A DNA stretch of 64,000 bases, taken from positions 41,001 through 105,000 of the forward strand of contig JAZAYU010000368.1 in NCBI GenBank assembly GCA_038501625.1, written 5' to 3'. The notes under the pieces are model-generated. The model saw only the letters and a list, made by a program, of their open reading frames with translations, made no database searches and was not told the origin of the DNA. Both the position numbers and the translations under genes were made by a program. The DNA comes from Corbicula japonica (Eukaryota; Mollusca; Bivalvia; Venerida; Cyrenidae). This document shows positions 47,495 through 57,943 of the stretch, in pieces (the first letter of the stretch is position 1; the number at the start of each line of letters is the position of its first letter).

Positions 47495-49734
47495 GTTTCC
47501 ATATTGTTGAGGATTTACTACAAATTTCGACTAAAGTTATATGGCTTGCAACCAAAACAACAAAAGTGATGAGCGGGGACTGATATTTTCGTTGAGAAGT
47601 AGCGCGGGAAAGTATAACTGACCGAACGTTGTTCATTGTTAATCACGCCTTCAAGTTGCATTACTTTAAGTCACACCTTTTGTTATTGTTTCAACATTCG
47701 CAAGGGGAATGAACCCACAACAAAACCTTGATTGACTGCAAAACCTAAGTTGTAAGTAAAATGCAGCGTCTTTTGATTGGAGCGGCAGTTCTAACAGTCG
47801 TCGCATGACAACAAACGTAGTCGGCGTCTGAGAAGTGCTGCAGTGCAACAGGTGTTTAGGGAGGTTGCTCGCAGGGTCAAAATGTAATTGAAATCGAAAT
47901 ATCTAGTGACAAATATCCGGAGTACCCAAGTACTGTCTGGAAACAGTACTGTCTGGAAACAGTAATCATAAATTATCATCTGTGGTTCAGACAGTAATAC
48001 TGATGTTGCCTCTTAAATTGCTCCAGAAAATAACAATTACACTGCTTTCTTGCTATCCCGGTGTATATCTAACGCTGTATTTCACTTAGTGTTTTATATA
48101 TATCAAACGCTGAAGAATGTATCGATGTAATGCCGGAAAAAAACAGCACTTCGTGACAAGAAAGGAGAAATAGAAATTTCCTTGAACATAGTGCCTAATT
48201 AAGAGAAACATGAATCCGTTAAATGCATCAGAATAATAAAATTTTCCCATCATGTTGTTGTATTTTTGCTGCTATGTACTCTTAGAAAAGGTTATTGGCA
48301 CTTTATTGTTTAGTACATGTAGCAGTAATAGTTTCCTATAGCATGTACATACAGCATGACAAAAGGGGCTAGTGACCTATGCGTTCAGTGAATTTACTGA
48401 TCAGGCTAGCCTGCCCATTCACTTAGTCTGATTAGGGTCCACAATGTTCGCCATTCAGTCATCGACGCATTAACGTTTTGATTTTGTCCAGACCGTGCAA
48501 GTCTGGAATTAAAACAGGGTCTACACATACCCTATCATTAAATTCAATATTAGCATGTCTGTGAAGTTGGCGACTTAGCGGCGGCCGGTCGCGCCTAGCT
48601 GCCTCCCTGAACGATTTAATCGCTAATATCTTTCCAAACTACTGTAAACTTTTTGAATTGCATGGGCAAAGGAAAGAGCGACGTAAAGCAGGAATCTAGA
48701 CCTACCTAAGGCCTAGATACCTACGTAAAAGTACTAATTGTTTTCTTTTCCATTTGGTAAGATCTGTGTTTATTAACTGAATTAAGAATCAACGATACCG
48801 ATAATTGTAGCGTTTATCATGTTTATTACAGTCATAAAACCTGTTCATTGTTGTTAATTACACCAGACGTACATGTCGAAAATAACCGACACATTTTAAC
48901 GATAATCTGCCAAAACTGTCAAAATTCAGCCCTAGGTATGTCATTTTAAGATGTAATATAGGTTAATGTGTCAATTCTGACCTCTCTACAACATAAACCA
49001 CCATAATGCATTAACACTGTTTTGTTGAAATCATGAAACGCAACATTTATGGATAAATAGAAATAAATGCATTTGCAACTATTGGGGGCAATTTTAAGAA
49101 AGCAAAGGATCCATATGCTTTCATGTAAAATGAAAAAATAAAGTTTTATATTATTGGCCTATTGAAACAGGACAAATGCAAGTTATTTATTTATTTTTAA
49201 CTGAAAGTTTAACCAAAAAAATCGTATTTTGCCGTTTTTACTCCATACTCTTACAATTATGACATAGGTTTACTTTAAAGATGGCGTTGCATGACGTCTG
49301 CTGAATGAACTTCAAAAATTTTTGCCAATAGTTCGTCTGCTTTTTTGTTGATCAAGTGACACGTTAAGAGTGTTTGAAAAGAGGCCGCAAAATAATTAAA
49401 CATTAGTAAATCATGCCTCTCACACCATAGATGTCCCATACGAGTTCCCAAACACGTCATAACAATTGAATAACTGGGAATGGCATTTAAATATTACAAT
49501 GGCAGGTACCGAAGTCGTCTGATTAGATTCAATTTACTAGTTAAGTAAATCGATTAATTTGTAGATATTGACGTTATGCATGGTTCTATATCCAGCTTGT
49601 AATACTAACTAGTACATACGTACTGATAATGGGTTTAAAATCACATAACCAGTTAACGATTTTATTAAATTAGTTTAAAGTAAGATATAATAGACCTCTG
49701 CATAGGGATTCCAACCTGATGTGGGCAGATTAGG
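47493..49734. other. Intergenic, mostly featureless
   Basis: A two-copy 16-bp repeat (GTACTGTCTGGAAACA) lies at about 47928-47962. A weak TGATCAGGCTAGCC...GTCTGATTAGGGTCC segment at 48395-48450 recalls the GCGAACA MITE. Short - strand frames are unsupported. Confidence 0.4.
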
Positions 49735-49904
49735 GTCCAGGGGCGGGTCCAGAGGGTGTAGTGGGGTTGCCCGAATGCCCGTTTAGTGCAGCAATATTTA
49801 ATTGGATGGGGAATTAGGCCAGAAACTTGAAAGTTATCATGTAACGACCCAAAGACCCCAACGAACCCACTCATTTTCTAGAAATCTTGCATCCGACCCT
49901 GGGG
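49735..49904 (-). mobile_element. hAT-like MITE, copy 2 (reverse)
   Basis: On the - strand it opens with CCAGGGTCGGATGCAAGATT and closes with GGACCCGCCCCTGG. Interior GGGTTCGTTGGGGTC and TTGGCCTAATTCC-like motifs match the other copies. Confidence 0.6.
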
Positions 49905-49909
49905 CTCAA

Positions 49910-49978
49910 GATCATAAAGCTAATACTGGAGACCAATCATTCGCAAGAATCTGACTAGCTGAAATGGAGACAGTCCAA
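49910..49978. mobile_element. Palindromic repeat P1, single arm
   Basis: CTCAAGATCATAAAGCTAAT, GGAGACCAATC and AATCTGACTAGCTGAAATGG represent only the left arm, ending next to the 3' end of LINE 2. Confidence 0.5.
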
Positions 49979-50238
49979 GACAACAGAACAGAACAGAACA
50001 GACATTTTATTTAGACTTGTACAACGTACATCGTCTACAAAAACATACATACATACATAGAATAGGTCAACGTGTATATACATTATGTACAGGCAAATGG
50101 AATAACATATACTAGGGTGTTACAATTAACATACAAAACGGTTCAGGTTGTTGAAATAACAAACAACATACATTATCAACATTAAAAGTTGGAGGTTGAA
50201 CTAACTTTATCGTTCAACAGTTAATAATGTTTTTCTTA

Positions 50239-51132
50239 TTATAAGAGCTTTTTAACATATAAAGCAAGTTTAATTATTTCATTCTTGTCGTAGGATTTTA
50301 GTAACTGCAAATATTTGTACACTGAAGGATGTGTATAGTAATAGCGTTTTAAGTATTTCTTCCTCAGATCAGCATAACAATGGCATATACAAGTAAAATG
50401 AAATTCATCTTCAATATCAGTTTCATTACATACTAAACAATATCGTTCGTCTCGAGGGGTTCTATTTCTACTAAATCTACCTATCTGAATTCTAAGCGGG
50501 TGAGTAGAGAGTCTTAATCTAGTAAAATATGAACGTAAACTTTTAGGCAACATATCTAGATAACTTTCGTATTCCCATGAAGTTTTAATCTCTTTGTATA
50601 TTATTAAGACAGAACTGTTGTTAAGAGTACTCCTCCATTCTTGCTTAAATGCATCTAATACTCTGTCTTTAAATTCACTTAAAAACATATCACGGTTTAT
50701 GTAAGCAACATTTTCGAATACATAAGATAATCCGTAATTATCCAATAATTTCTTAACATTTGATACCCAATTTTTGTAACCATTATTACAATCATTTAAA
50801 TATTGTTCATAAACAGTCTTTATAATAATATTATCAGTGTTAACTATTTTCAGCCAATATTTCATGATTCTTATATATCTCTTTACATAAAGGGTGTGTC
50901 TCCCTAGTTCACCAAAAACACAGGCATTGCATGTATTAGGTTGTACTTTTAACAACCTTTTGCAAAATTTAAGATGGATTCTCTCAATTTCTTTAGATTT
51001 GGAATTTCCCCATATTTCACAAGCATAGTTTAAAATAGAACCCACAAAAGCATCAAACAACTGGCATAATGTTTTCGGGCTAAGGTCATATTCTTTACAT
51101 TTACATAATAGAATATTCATTGCCTTAAGGGC
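50239..51132 (-). pseudogene. LINE 2 C-terminal coding segment
   Basis: About 298 uninterrupted codons from the insertion point to the natural stop. LFDAFVGSILNYACEIWG and RIHLKFCKRLLKVQP are typical of the thumb/connection part after reverse transcriptase. RLRLSTHPLRIQIGRF precedes a CLVCN...DEFHFTCIC cysteine/histidine cluster, as in LINE 1. Absence of stops in this stretch means the insertion into a once-coding frame is comparatively young. It is not a host gene. Confidence 0.85.
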
Positions 51133-51815
51133 TCGCCACACTCCTCCCAACTTTGTTCATCGATAAAAAAAAATTATCAAAATCTCAATACTGGCAAAAT
51201 GCCGTTCAATGAAACTTTGCACAAATGAATGTTACTAATGTATCTTTATTTTGCATACAGTAAGATACGTTAGAAAAGTAAAGAAAAAAAGCTAGACCTA
51301 AAAATTCCTTAAAATTCTATTAACATAAATTCACAAAAACTAAGCAATACAAAACATAATTTTAAATTCCCACGTGCGTGCAATGATACTGACAAGAAAA
51401 TGTTGTGTACTTTGTAAAAAACTTTCAACTACTAAAAGAGAAATCAGTGATTGTCATCCATTTACGCGACCAGGAAATTGAAGGTCAAACAAACTTTTAC
51501 TAATATCCCGAAAAGTCTACATATGTAAGTCACGAGGACACAATAAATTGTTGCCAGTATCATATTACTTATGTGGGCATTTAAAATGATGTTTTGTGTT
51601 GTTAAGTTTTTGTGAATTTATGTAAATAGAAATTGAGGGAATGTTTAGATCTCGCTATTTTTCTCTACTGTTCTAACGTGTCTTACCATATGCAAAGTAA
51701 AGATTCATTAATAACATACATTTGTGCAAAGTTTCATTGAACGGAATTTTGCCATTATTGAGATTTTGATAATTTTCTTTTTATCGATGAACAAAGTTGG
51801 GAGGAGTGTGGCGTG
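51133..51815. mobile_element. Fold-back element P8, intact, nested in LINE 2
   Basis: The left end CGCCACACTCCTCCCAACTT is repeated inverted at the right end. Pairing continues with small mismatches for about 280 bp per side (ATTATCAAAATCTCAAT, AATGAAACTTTGCACAAATG, ATAAATTCACAAAAACT, CACAAAACATCATTTTAAAT types). CCTTAAGGGC lies on both sides (51123-51132 and 51817-51826), a 10-bp target duplication. Long arms with a 9-10-bp duplication suggest a Mutator-like fold-back element; no transposase is encoded. Diverged relatives lie at 4435, 16845, 19101 and 40820. Confidence 0.85.
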
Positions 51816-51826
51816 CCCTTAAGGGC

Positions 51827-52077
51827 CTTTCCAATTAAATGCTCTTGGTTAAGAGCAAAATTCCCTGTATAGTTGAAAACAGTTCCAAGATATTTTAAAT
51901 CATTTACTACATCGATAATATCACCATTGTAGGTCCAATGCTCCGTGGGTAATAACCCACTCCTTTTGCGGAAAACCATGACTTTCGTTTTAGAAGTATT
52001 TACTTTTAAACCCCACATATTACAATAGTTATATAAAGTGTCTAAATGCTCTGACAACACGTAAATCGAGCTAAACA
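51827..52077 (-). pseudogene. LINE 2 coding segment upstream of the insertion
   Basis: - strand codons give YVLSEHLDTLYNYCNMWGLK, VNTSKTKVMVFRKRSG and DVVNDLKYLGTVFNYTGNFA, the region that follows the catalytic YADD box in LINE reverse transcriptases. The catalytic core itself is missing: the frame is cut off at the palindrome at 52078. Confidence 0.8.
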
Positions 52078-52235
52078 GATCTGGGCCCAAGATCATAAAA
52101 CTAAGTTTTGAGATCAGTCTCAAATCTCAAGGATCTGATTGGCTGAAATGGCGACTTGTCGCCATTTCAGCCAATCAGATCCTTGAGATTTGAGACTGAT
52201 CTCAAAACTTAGTTTTATGATCTTGGGCCCAGATC
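52078..52235. mobile_element. Perfect palindrome of family P1 (2 x 78 bp)
   Basis: Arms beginning GATCTGGGCCCAAGATCATA are identical over 78 bp by direct comparison, with only a TT at the centre (GCGAC-TT-GTCGC). It has no spacer and no coding capacity, and lies exactly at the truncated 5' end of LINE 2. Confidence 0.93.
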
Positions 52236-53069
52236 GAGAGTTAAAAAGAGCTTTAATAAGGGGTTAAAGGGATCCAGATTCGAAAGCAGTTAGGGGTAGT
52301 TAATCAGGTCAATGTGCTAAACTATGACTGGGATTAAAAAAGATCAAGATACTCTTTCTCTAAAATGAAGTTACAGAGACCAGTATATTACAATTACAAA
52401 GGGATGTTAACAGATAAAGATACCGGTATCTAGATCAAGATTTAAAGGATGTTTGTTGGTTTCAGTGAAATATCGATTTTCTTTCACTAGTTAAGACCAG
52501 AAACTGTTAATTACACCAGCGGCGTAGCCAAGATTTTAAAGTATTTTTCTGGTGTTCAAGAGTCAAAAAATCGATAGTTCACTCAAACAAATTCATTTTT
52601 TTTATTTTTAAATTTTCTTGTCAAACATACAGAATAATTTGAAAGAGAGGTAATAAGTGAAGGATATAGTTCGATAAAAATATTGAAAATAGAAATTGTA
52701 CCAGCAGGTCTTGCGCTACCAACAACAACAACAACAACAACAACAATCTTTTATTTCAGTCAGGTGGGATATATGCCATATCCCAAAGAGTAAAGGGTTC
52801 GCGAGGCTTCTTTTGCTCTGCAGGAGAGCAACAGATCGCAATTATTTCATTTACCGATTGTCACACTGATAAACAAGTGTCAAGTTAGCAGTCAGGTCCA
52901 GTAATGTCATAAAAATTAACACCCTCTTAAACCATGACATTCAACTTTTATAATTAACACATTTATTGGAAAAAGCTGTTTGAAAAAGTCATTGTATAGA
53001 AATACAAACGAACCCGGTAATACGTGAACCCGGACTCTACTTCAGTTTAATATTGTAAATTTTTTCGTT
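52236..53069. other. Intergenic; (CAA)n microsatellite at 52716-52747
   Basis: Ten CAA/ACA triplets are the only clear feature. A CCCATATCCC-type stretch near 52770 is not assigned. Confidence 0.55.
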
Positions 53070-53163
53070 TTAAGGGGTGCGAGTCAGTCAGTTTCTAGCC
53101 ACAATCCCCATTGAAAATTAAATATTGATAACAAAAATGGAGTTTTTCTGGATCCGCCCCTGC
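53070..53163. mobile_element. hAT-like MITE, 3' fragment
   Basis: GTCAGTTTCTAGCCACAATC, CCCATTGAAAATTAAATATT and TTTCTGGATCCGCCCCTG keep the right terminus only. Confidence 0.5.
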
Positions 53164-53589
53164 TGCGGCTGTCCCTTACTAGAGCCCTGCCTGGGAACCC
53201 TGAATTAAAGTTGCATTCTTTGGCCACGACCCCAAACGTCCGTCAATTCATTTAAAAGATGCATTGTTTGGTGTTGTTTACATGCGCACCCCCTCCTCTC
53301 TAACAGCAAATCCTGGAGCCGCGCATGACTTATTAATAATAATAATATTAAACACCCAATAATCATAAGGTCACTATTGTGCTTAATCTCTTATCTTGTC
53401 AGTATATTTAATACGTAAAGGATGATGTAAAGATTTTAAACAATCATACATGTACACAACAAGCTGTGGTAAACAAAGAGATTACGGTTTTCATCGGTTG
53501 CAAATGCACATGTTGCGCACAAATGTTAACGATACATTAATTACAGAAGCATATTATTACAGATGATACTTCGTATCATGAACGGAGTA
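53164..53589. other. Upstream of gene 2, nothing firm
   Basis: No promoter element can be assigned with confidence. Confidence 0.4.
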
Positions 53590-53730
53590 CATGAGTTGTC
53601 GAATGAGTTTTCTCCCTTTGCCAATAGAAACATTACCGTCCAGCAGAAGCTACAATGTTGTACATTGAGTTATCTCCCTTTGCCGATACGAACATTACGT
53701 CTTGCAGTAGCTACAAGGTTGTTGAAGTGA
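53590..53730. repeat. ~60-bp repeat, two copies, upstream of gene 2
   Basis: GAGTTTTCTCCCTTTGCCAA and GAGTTATCTCCCTTTGCCGA each precede an ACATTAC and an AGTAGCTACAAGGTTGT or AGAAGCTACAATGTTGT segment. It sits about 200-330 bp before the start codon, so could affect the promoter; the GAGTTATCTCCCTTTG motif also looks like a common molluscan repeat. Confidence 0.65.
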
Positions 53731-53925
53731 TAAGACGCTCTGTCAAGAATGTCAATGATTTTATCTCTGGTATTTATTTGAAGGGAGTCATTTGTGTATT
53801 GATTAGTTAAGTGACTTGGACGTAATTAAATAGAATATTGCAAAAATTCGGTCATTTTTTGTTAGACGGAACAAAACAAGACACAATTAAACATTTGTTT
53901 ACATTATTTCTTTGTGAACGGGATA

Positions 53926-54259
53926 ATGACTTGTGTGCTATCAATGCCACCTTTGTTTTCTTTTGATGAAGAGTCCGAACTGAAGAGCAGAAATGGAGAA
54001 AATTATGATTTTAGTTGGATTACCGGTAAACCCAAAGACTACGGATTAAGTGAACAGCATACGTGCTTATCGTCACGGAGGAAAGAAGCGTGCTCAGTGG
54101 CCTATCCCGGTAGTCCTAGCCGGGCTCAAACCCCGGACGACCTCGCTCAAATCACGGACAGGAACGAGCTTCTAAACCTGTTCGGTGACGCAAAAGACGC
54201 TTATTTGCAAACAACAATAGGGGAATTAGAAAGTGGCATTAAAAGTCGAAAAAGAGCAG
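53926..54259 (+). CDS. SERTA domain protein, gene 2, exon 1
   Basis: Exon 1 codes for the N-terminal 111 residues plus the first base of a split codon. The ATG at 53926 is the first in frame after an upstream stop at 53863. The segment starts MTCVLSMPPLFSFDEE, is acidic and polar, and ends with a basic GIKSRKRA just before the donor. NELLNLFGDAKDAYLQTTIG may form a helix. I recognise no named domain in it, and cannot compare it with gene 1, whose first exon lies outside the window. A GT donor (AG|GTTAGC) follows at 54260. Joining to 59657 keeps frame (codon G|AA). An alternative is that this exon is non-SERTA coding sequence of another transcript, but frame, order and donor all favour linkage. 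Confidence 0.72.
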
Positions 54260-54324
54260 GTTAGCTTTTTTGTAATGTTTATTTAACACGTACATGTACG
54301 TTATTATAGTGCACATGCAACTGC

Positions 54325-54510
54325 ACAGGGGCGGATACAACGGTGGATCAGTGAGTTTTCTTAAACCCCCTTTTTGTGCAGAAATGTGAAATTTTCATGG
54401 GGATTTTGGCCTAAACGTTAACTAGAAAATTAAATATCACGTTCATTGTAACTAACCGAATACAGTCCCAAAGTTATCCCCTTTCTGAAAATCTTCCATC
54501 CGACCCCGCT
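54325..54510. mobile_element. hAT-like MITE in gene 2 intron
   Basis: Left end CAGGGGCGGATACAAC, interior GAAATTTTCATGGGGATTTT and TTGGCCTAAACG, and end ATCTTCCATCCGACCCCGCTG. Confidence 0.55.
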
Positions 54511-55199
54511 GCATCTTAATTTTATGCGGAAAAGAATAAAATTGTACCGGCGCACCCCCTAAACATGTACGCTAATCTCTTTGTTAGAAGAAGATTTATC
54601 GTTTTAAGGTTAAAGGAGTACCAGGTCTCTCTTTGTCAATATAAACATACTTAACACGTTTACAACAGTTAACATTACAGGTTTAATGCGCCGGGAAGTC
54701 GGTCTCTTTTGTCGTCTCATGTTTTAAGATTTTATCTAGTAATGACCGCATCTTAACTTTAAACAAATAGAGATCGCAATTAAATTCGTTATAAATTTGG
54801 TCTTTGATGTATCAAGGGACTCCTAATGCAGCTGTTTGAAAAGTAATAGATGTAGAAATAATAATGACAATTTAACAAACAAGTGTTTTCGTGAAGCGTG
54901 AATAGCATTATATCAGTAGATCGCAGTATGTTAATTAAGTCAGTAAACATGCAGTTTAACACGATAGTTGAATATCGGTTAGTTATTTAGTTTGTAAACT
55001 ATGTATACATGTATAGTGCATTCCATTACAAATTCACAACAGCTGCATTAAATTTCGGTTAATGACGTTTATGTGTTACTGTCTTCAAATCTTCACACAA
55101 TTCGGGCTATATACTTTGTAATAAGCTCTATGTTAAGTGCTAGATAAACCATTCGTTTCGTTCTAAAACTTTTAAATACATTCTAACCTGTGATAAAAC

Positions 55200-55335
55200 C
55201 CACCTGTTAACAAAGACCACATGTAGATAAAGACCACGTGTTATTTGTCCCAAATGACGGATTTAAAAAACAAAATTCACCTGTAAACAAAGACCACATG
55301 CTTTTAATTCTTAAGTGGTCATTAAAGACAGGGTT
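55200..55335. repeat. AAAGACCACATG-type repeat
   Basis: ACAAAGACCACATGTAGATA, AAGACCACGTGTTATTTGTC, ACAAAGACCACATGC and TTAAGTGGTCATTAAAGACA form an inverted arrangement. The class resembles 6040-6200 and 55985-56175. Confidence 0.5.
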
Positions 55336-55390
55336 GACAGTAATGGATTAGTTGGGTTGTTTATCCCTTCCTCCATAGGCACACCTTTAT

Positions 55391-55552
55391 TGCGTGGGCG
55401 AACAGTGAACAAATCCGTGCCGTCTTATCAGGATCTGCATTGTTCGCTTTTTTATTTGTTATTTTATTTCTGACAAGAATGCGACCAGTGCAGATTCTGA
55501 TCAGACTGCACGGATGTGCCGGCTTATCTGGATCTACACTGGTCGCACATGC
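55391..55552. mobile_element. Double-hairpin MITE (GCGAACAGTGTAGATC family), intron copy
   Basis: GGGCGAACAGTGAACAAATC, TTATCAGGATCTGCATTGTT, GCGACCAGTGCAGATTCTGA and GGATCTACACTGGTCGCACA form two hairpins in series. Confidence 0.7.
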
Positions 55553-55984
55553 TTAAGAATGCGTAAATATGGAGGAAATGTGTATTCTAACTTAAAATTA
55601 TAAGAAAACAAAACTGGATAGAATTGATCATTTACTTGACATTGACATGTAAGCTCGGATAACATGTAAGCTTGAATAACACTAGTCAACGTCTTGTTGC
55701 AGCAAATCGATGTGTCATTGACCTTTAATGTTATAACTATCACAAATTAATATGGCCGTAGGTCATTTGATGTGTGTTTTACGCCGTAAATCTGTATAAT
55801 AATCTGTCGGTCAGTTAACTTGTTAACTAGGTTTTACCGTCGACCATTTACCTGTGTTGTACATGTACAGAGGTAATTAGTGAACTCTTGCCCTCTCATG
55901 GTGATGTGTTGATAAAATGGAATTCAACGGTATTTTTACATAAAACTATCAAGCGAAGAAATGATAGGGTTACCGTAATTTTGT

Positions 55985-56175
55985 TACACTGAAATCCCTC
56001 TATGAAGGACACCTCTGAGTCTGAGACTGGACAAAAGTGGTCCTTTTAGTGAGATGGTCTTAATTCCGAGGTAGAAATTAGTGCAAAACTGTTACAAGAA
56101 ACACTGAAATAGCGGTCTTATTTTCGAGGTGATCTTAATTTTTGGGTGGTCTTTATCAGAGGTTTCACTTACTGT
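55985..56175. repeat. GTGGTCCTT / GTGGTCTTT repeat
   Basis: GAAATCCCTCTATGAAGGAC, AAAGTGGTCCTTTTAGTGAG, GCGGTCTTATTTTCGAGGTG and GGGTGGTCTTTATCAGAGGT. I recognise this as a molluscan-type dispersed repeat, unnamed here. Confidence 0.5.
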
Positions 56176-56511
56176 CTTGCAACCGGGGTTATAAAGCCAG
56201 TAGGCTCGCGAATGGTGGCAACAGATTAAATGCAATCCCCAAGCCTCAGTTATTTCTAATAGCCCATAGTTCATTGCACGTGCTATCACGTGCACGGCGA
56301 AATCCAACACACATTTCTGTCAAGATAAACATTTCTTCGAAAATTATTACAGCTGACGTAGCTAACTGACTTTAAAGAATAGAACAACGGACGGATTAGG
56401 TTTCTAATCTGAGAGCCTAGACTACTAGACTAGCTACCAGAGTCCATGATATTTATTGATGTGTTTTCACTAATTTAAGCCGAATGTTTTAATTCATAAT
56501 AATCATTTTAT

Positions 56512-56512
56512 C

Positions 56513-56543
<31 letters not shown>
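56512..56543. repeat. (AAT)n microsatellite
   Basis: About ten AAT units within the gene 2 intron. Confidence 0.95.
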
Positions 56544-56548
<5 letters not shown>

Positions 56549-56714
56549 CTCTTTATTAAGAGAAGGTAACCCATTAAAATAACAATGGTACACAATGACA
56601 ATAGTAATCTTGTTTTCAATGCTAGTCTATAGCAAGGTAATTCTGGACAGATCAATTTATCAGAAATATGCTTTTAGACTGCCTACAGAGTTTTTGAGGA
56701 AAAATGAAAAAAAA

Positions 56715-56950
56715 ACAAAACAATTCTAAACAAAATATCCGACTACTACTGAAACAGTACGGACTATTCTTGTTTCTATAGTGGTTTAAAGTGGTTTAAA
56801 AATATTCTTTACAGACCGGCTACATAAGCATTCATTGAAAACACAAAAATAAGTTTAAACAAGCTATCCGACTAGTAGCTAGCTAGAGAACCGTGTGGAT
56901 TGTTGTATATATTAAGTGGTTTGAAGTGGTTTAAAATACTACTCTTCTTT
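56715..56950. repeat. ~137-bp repeat, two diverged copies
   Basis: Each has TATCCGACTA(C/G)TA, an ACCGTGTGGATTGTTG-like or ACAGTACGGACTATTCTTG segment and GTGGTTT(A/G)AAGTGGTTTAAA. Confidence 0.75.
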
Positions 56951-57540
56951 GAGTTATTATATGCTCAACGAAAACGATACCCGACACTGCATAGTTTACC
57001 TTTTTTTCCCGGAATAAGATTGAAGAATTCTGTGAATTTTGGTTGGAAATGAAAACTGAATGGTTTTTTTACTCATCTGTGCATTTTATTGCATGAAACT
57101 AATGTTTAAGACATAATAGATGTTGTGTAATTATGTATCCCATAGTTATTAAAAAGTTATTAAGTGTCGGGTTGGCATTTTTGCATTGTTTATAATTGTA
57201 AATCAATATTTATCAACTGACGAAGCTGCTAACCATTACAATCATACAACAATTGTTTCTATTTCACCTACTGAAAATGGTTTGGGACATTTTAATTTGA
57301 GTTATTTATGAAAAATTTAACCAGTGAAAACTGTTGTGTCACTATGAACTTACTCACGGTATTTCTGAGAGTATTTTTAAAATCTATTTTAAATCAGTTA
57401 CCACAACTAAATGAGTCAAACACATTATCATGTGTGATTGTTTGTTTATTATTATTATTAGTTATGATATAATAACTAATATTTATCAGTATAATCAACG
57501 ACAGTCTCTTGTCTTGTTACACGAGTCATCTTCAGATAAA

Positions 57541-57943
57541 CCAGGGGCGGATGCAAGATTTCCAAAAAGGGAGGTTTGTTTGGGGGCAGTATTAAAGTAG
57601 TTGAATGATCATTAATTTTCTCACTTTCTGGCCATAATCCTCATGGAAATTAAATAATTTTGCCCAAAGAGTAGGTTCGAGCAATAGCACTGAACCCCTT
57701 TTGGATCCGTCCCAGTAAGTCAAATGATGTTTTCCAACTGGCCGAAATCCCCATGAAAATTAAATATTTCTGCCCAAAGAAGGAGTTCGAGCAAACGTTC
57801 TAAATCCCTTCTGTATCCACCCCTGTAAGTCAAATGTTATTTTCCAACTATGTCAAATATCCCCAGGAAATATAACTATTTCTGCCAATAGCGGGAGTTT
57901 TAGCAACCACACTGAACCCCACCTGGATCCGCCCCTGTAAGTC
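57541..57943. mobile_element. hAT-like MITE with internal triplication, gene 2 intron
   Basis: Left end CCAGGGGCGGATGCAAGATT, right end CTGGATCCGCCCCTG. The interior repeats a ~120-bp unit three times, each with TTCCAACTGGCCGAAATCC-like, AAATTAAATATTTCTGCCC-like and a GGATCCGCCCCTGTAAGTCA-like boundary. Confidence 0.65.

Larger units (their letters stand above)
49983..52077 (-). mobile_element. Non-LTR retrotransposon (LINE 2), 5'-truncated, carrying an insertion
   Basis: On the - strand the element keeps the part after the YADD box, a C-terminal domain, a 3' UTR of about 230 bp with AATAAAATG, and a 3' terminus made of TGTTC repeats rather than poly-A. It stops at a perfect palindrome at 52078. 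A 683-bp fold-back element interrupts it. It belongs to the same broad group as LINE 1 (shared KYLG, ELG and C-terminal Cys/His features). Confidence 0.82.

Noticed and set aside
53914..53925. GTG at 53914 as the start of gene 2
   Set aside because: A nuclear animal gene would use ATG; the first ATG in this frame is at 53926.
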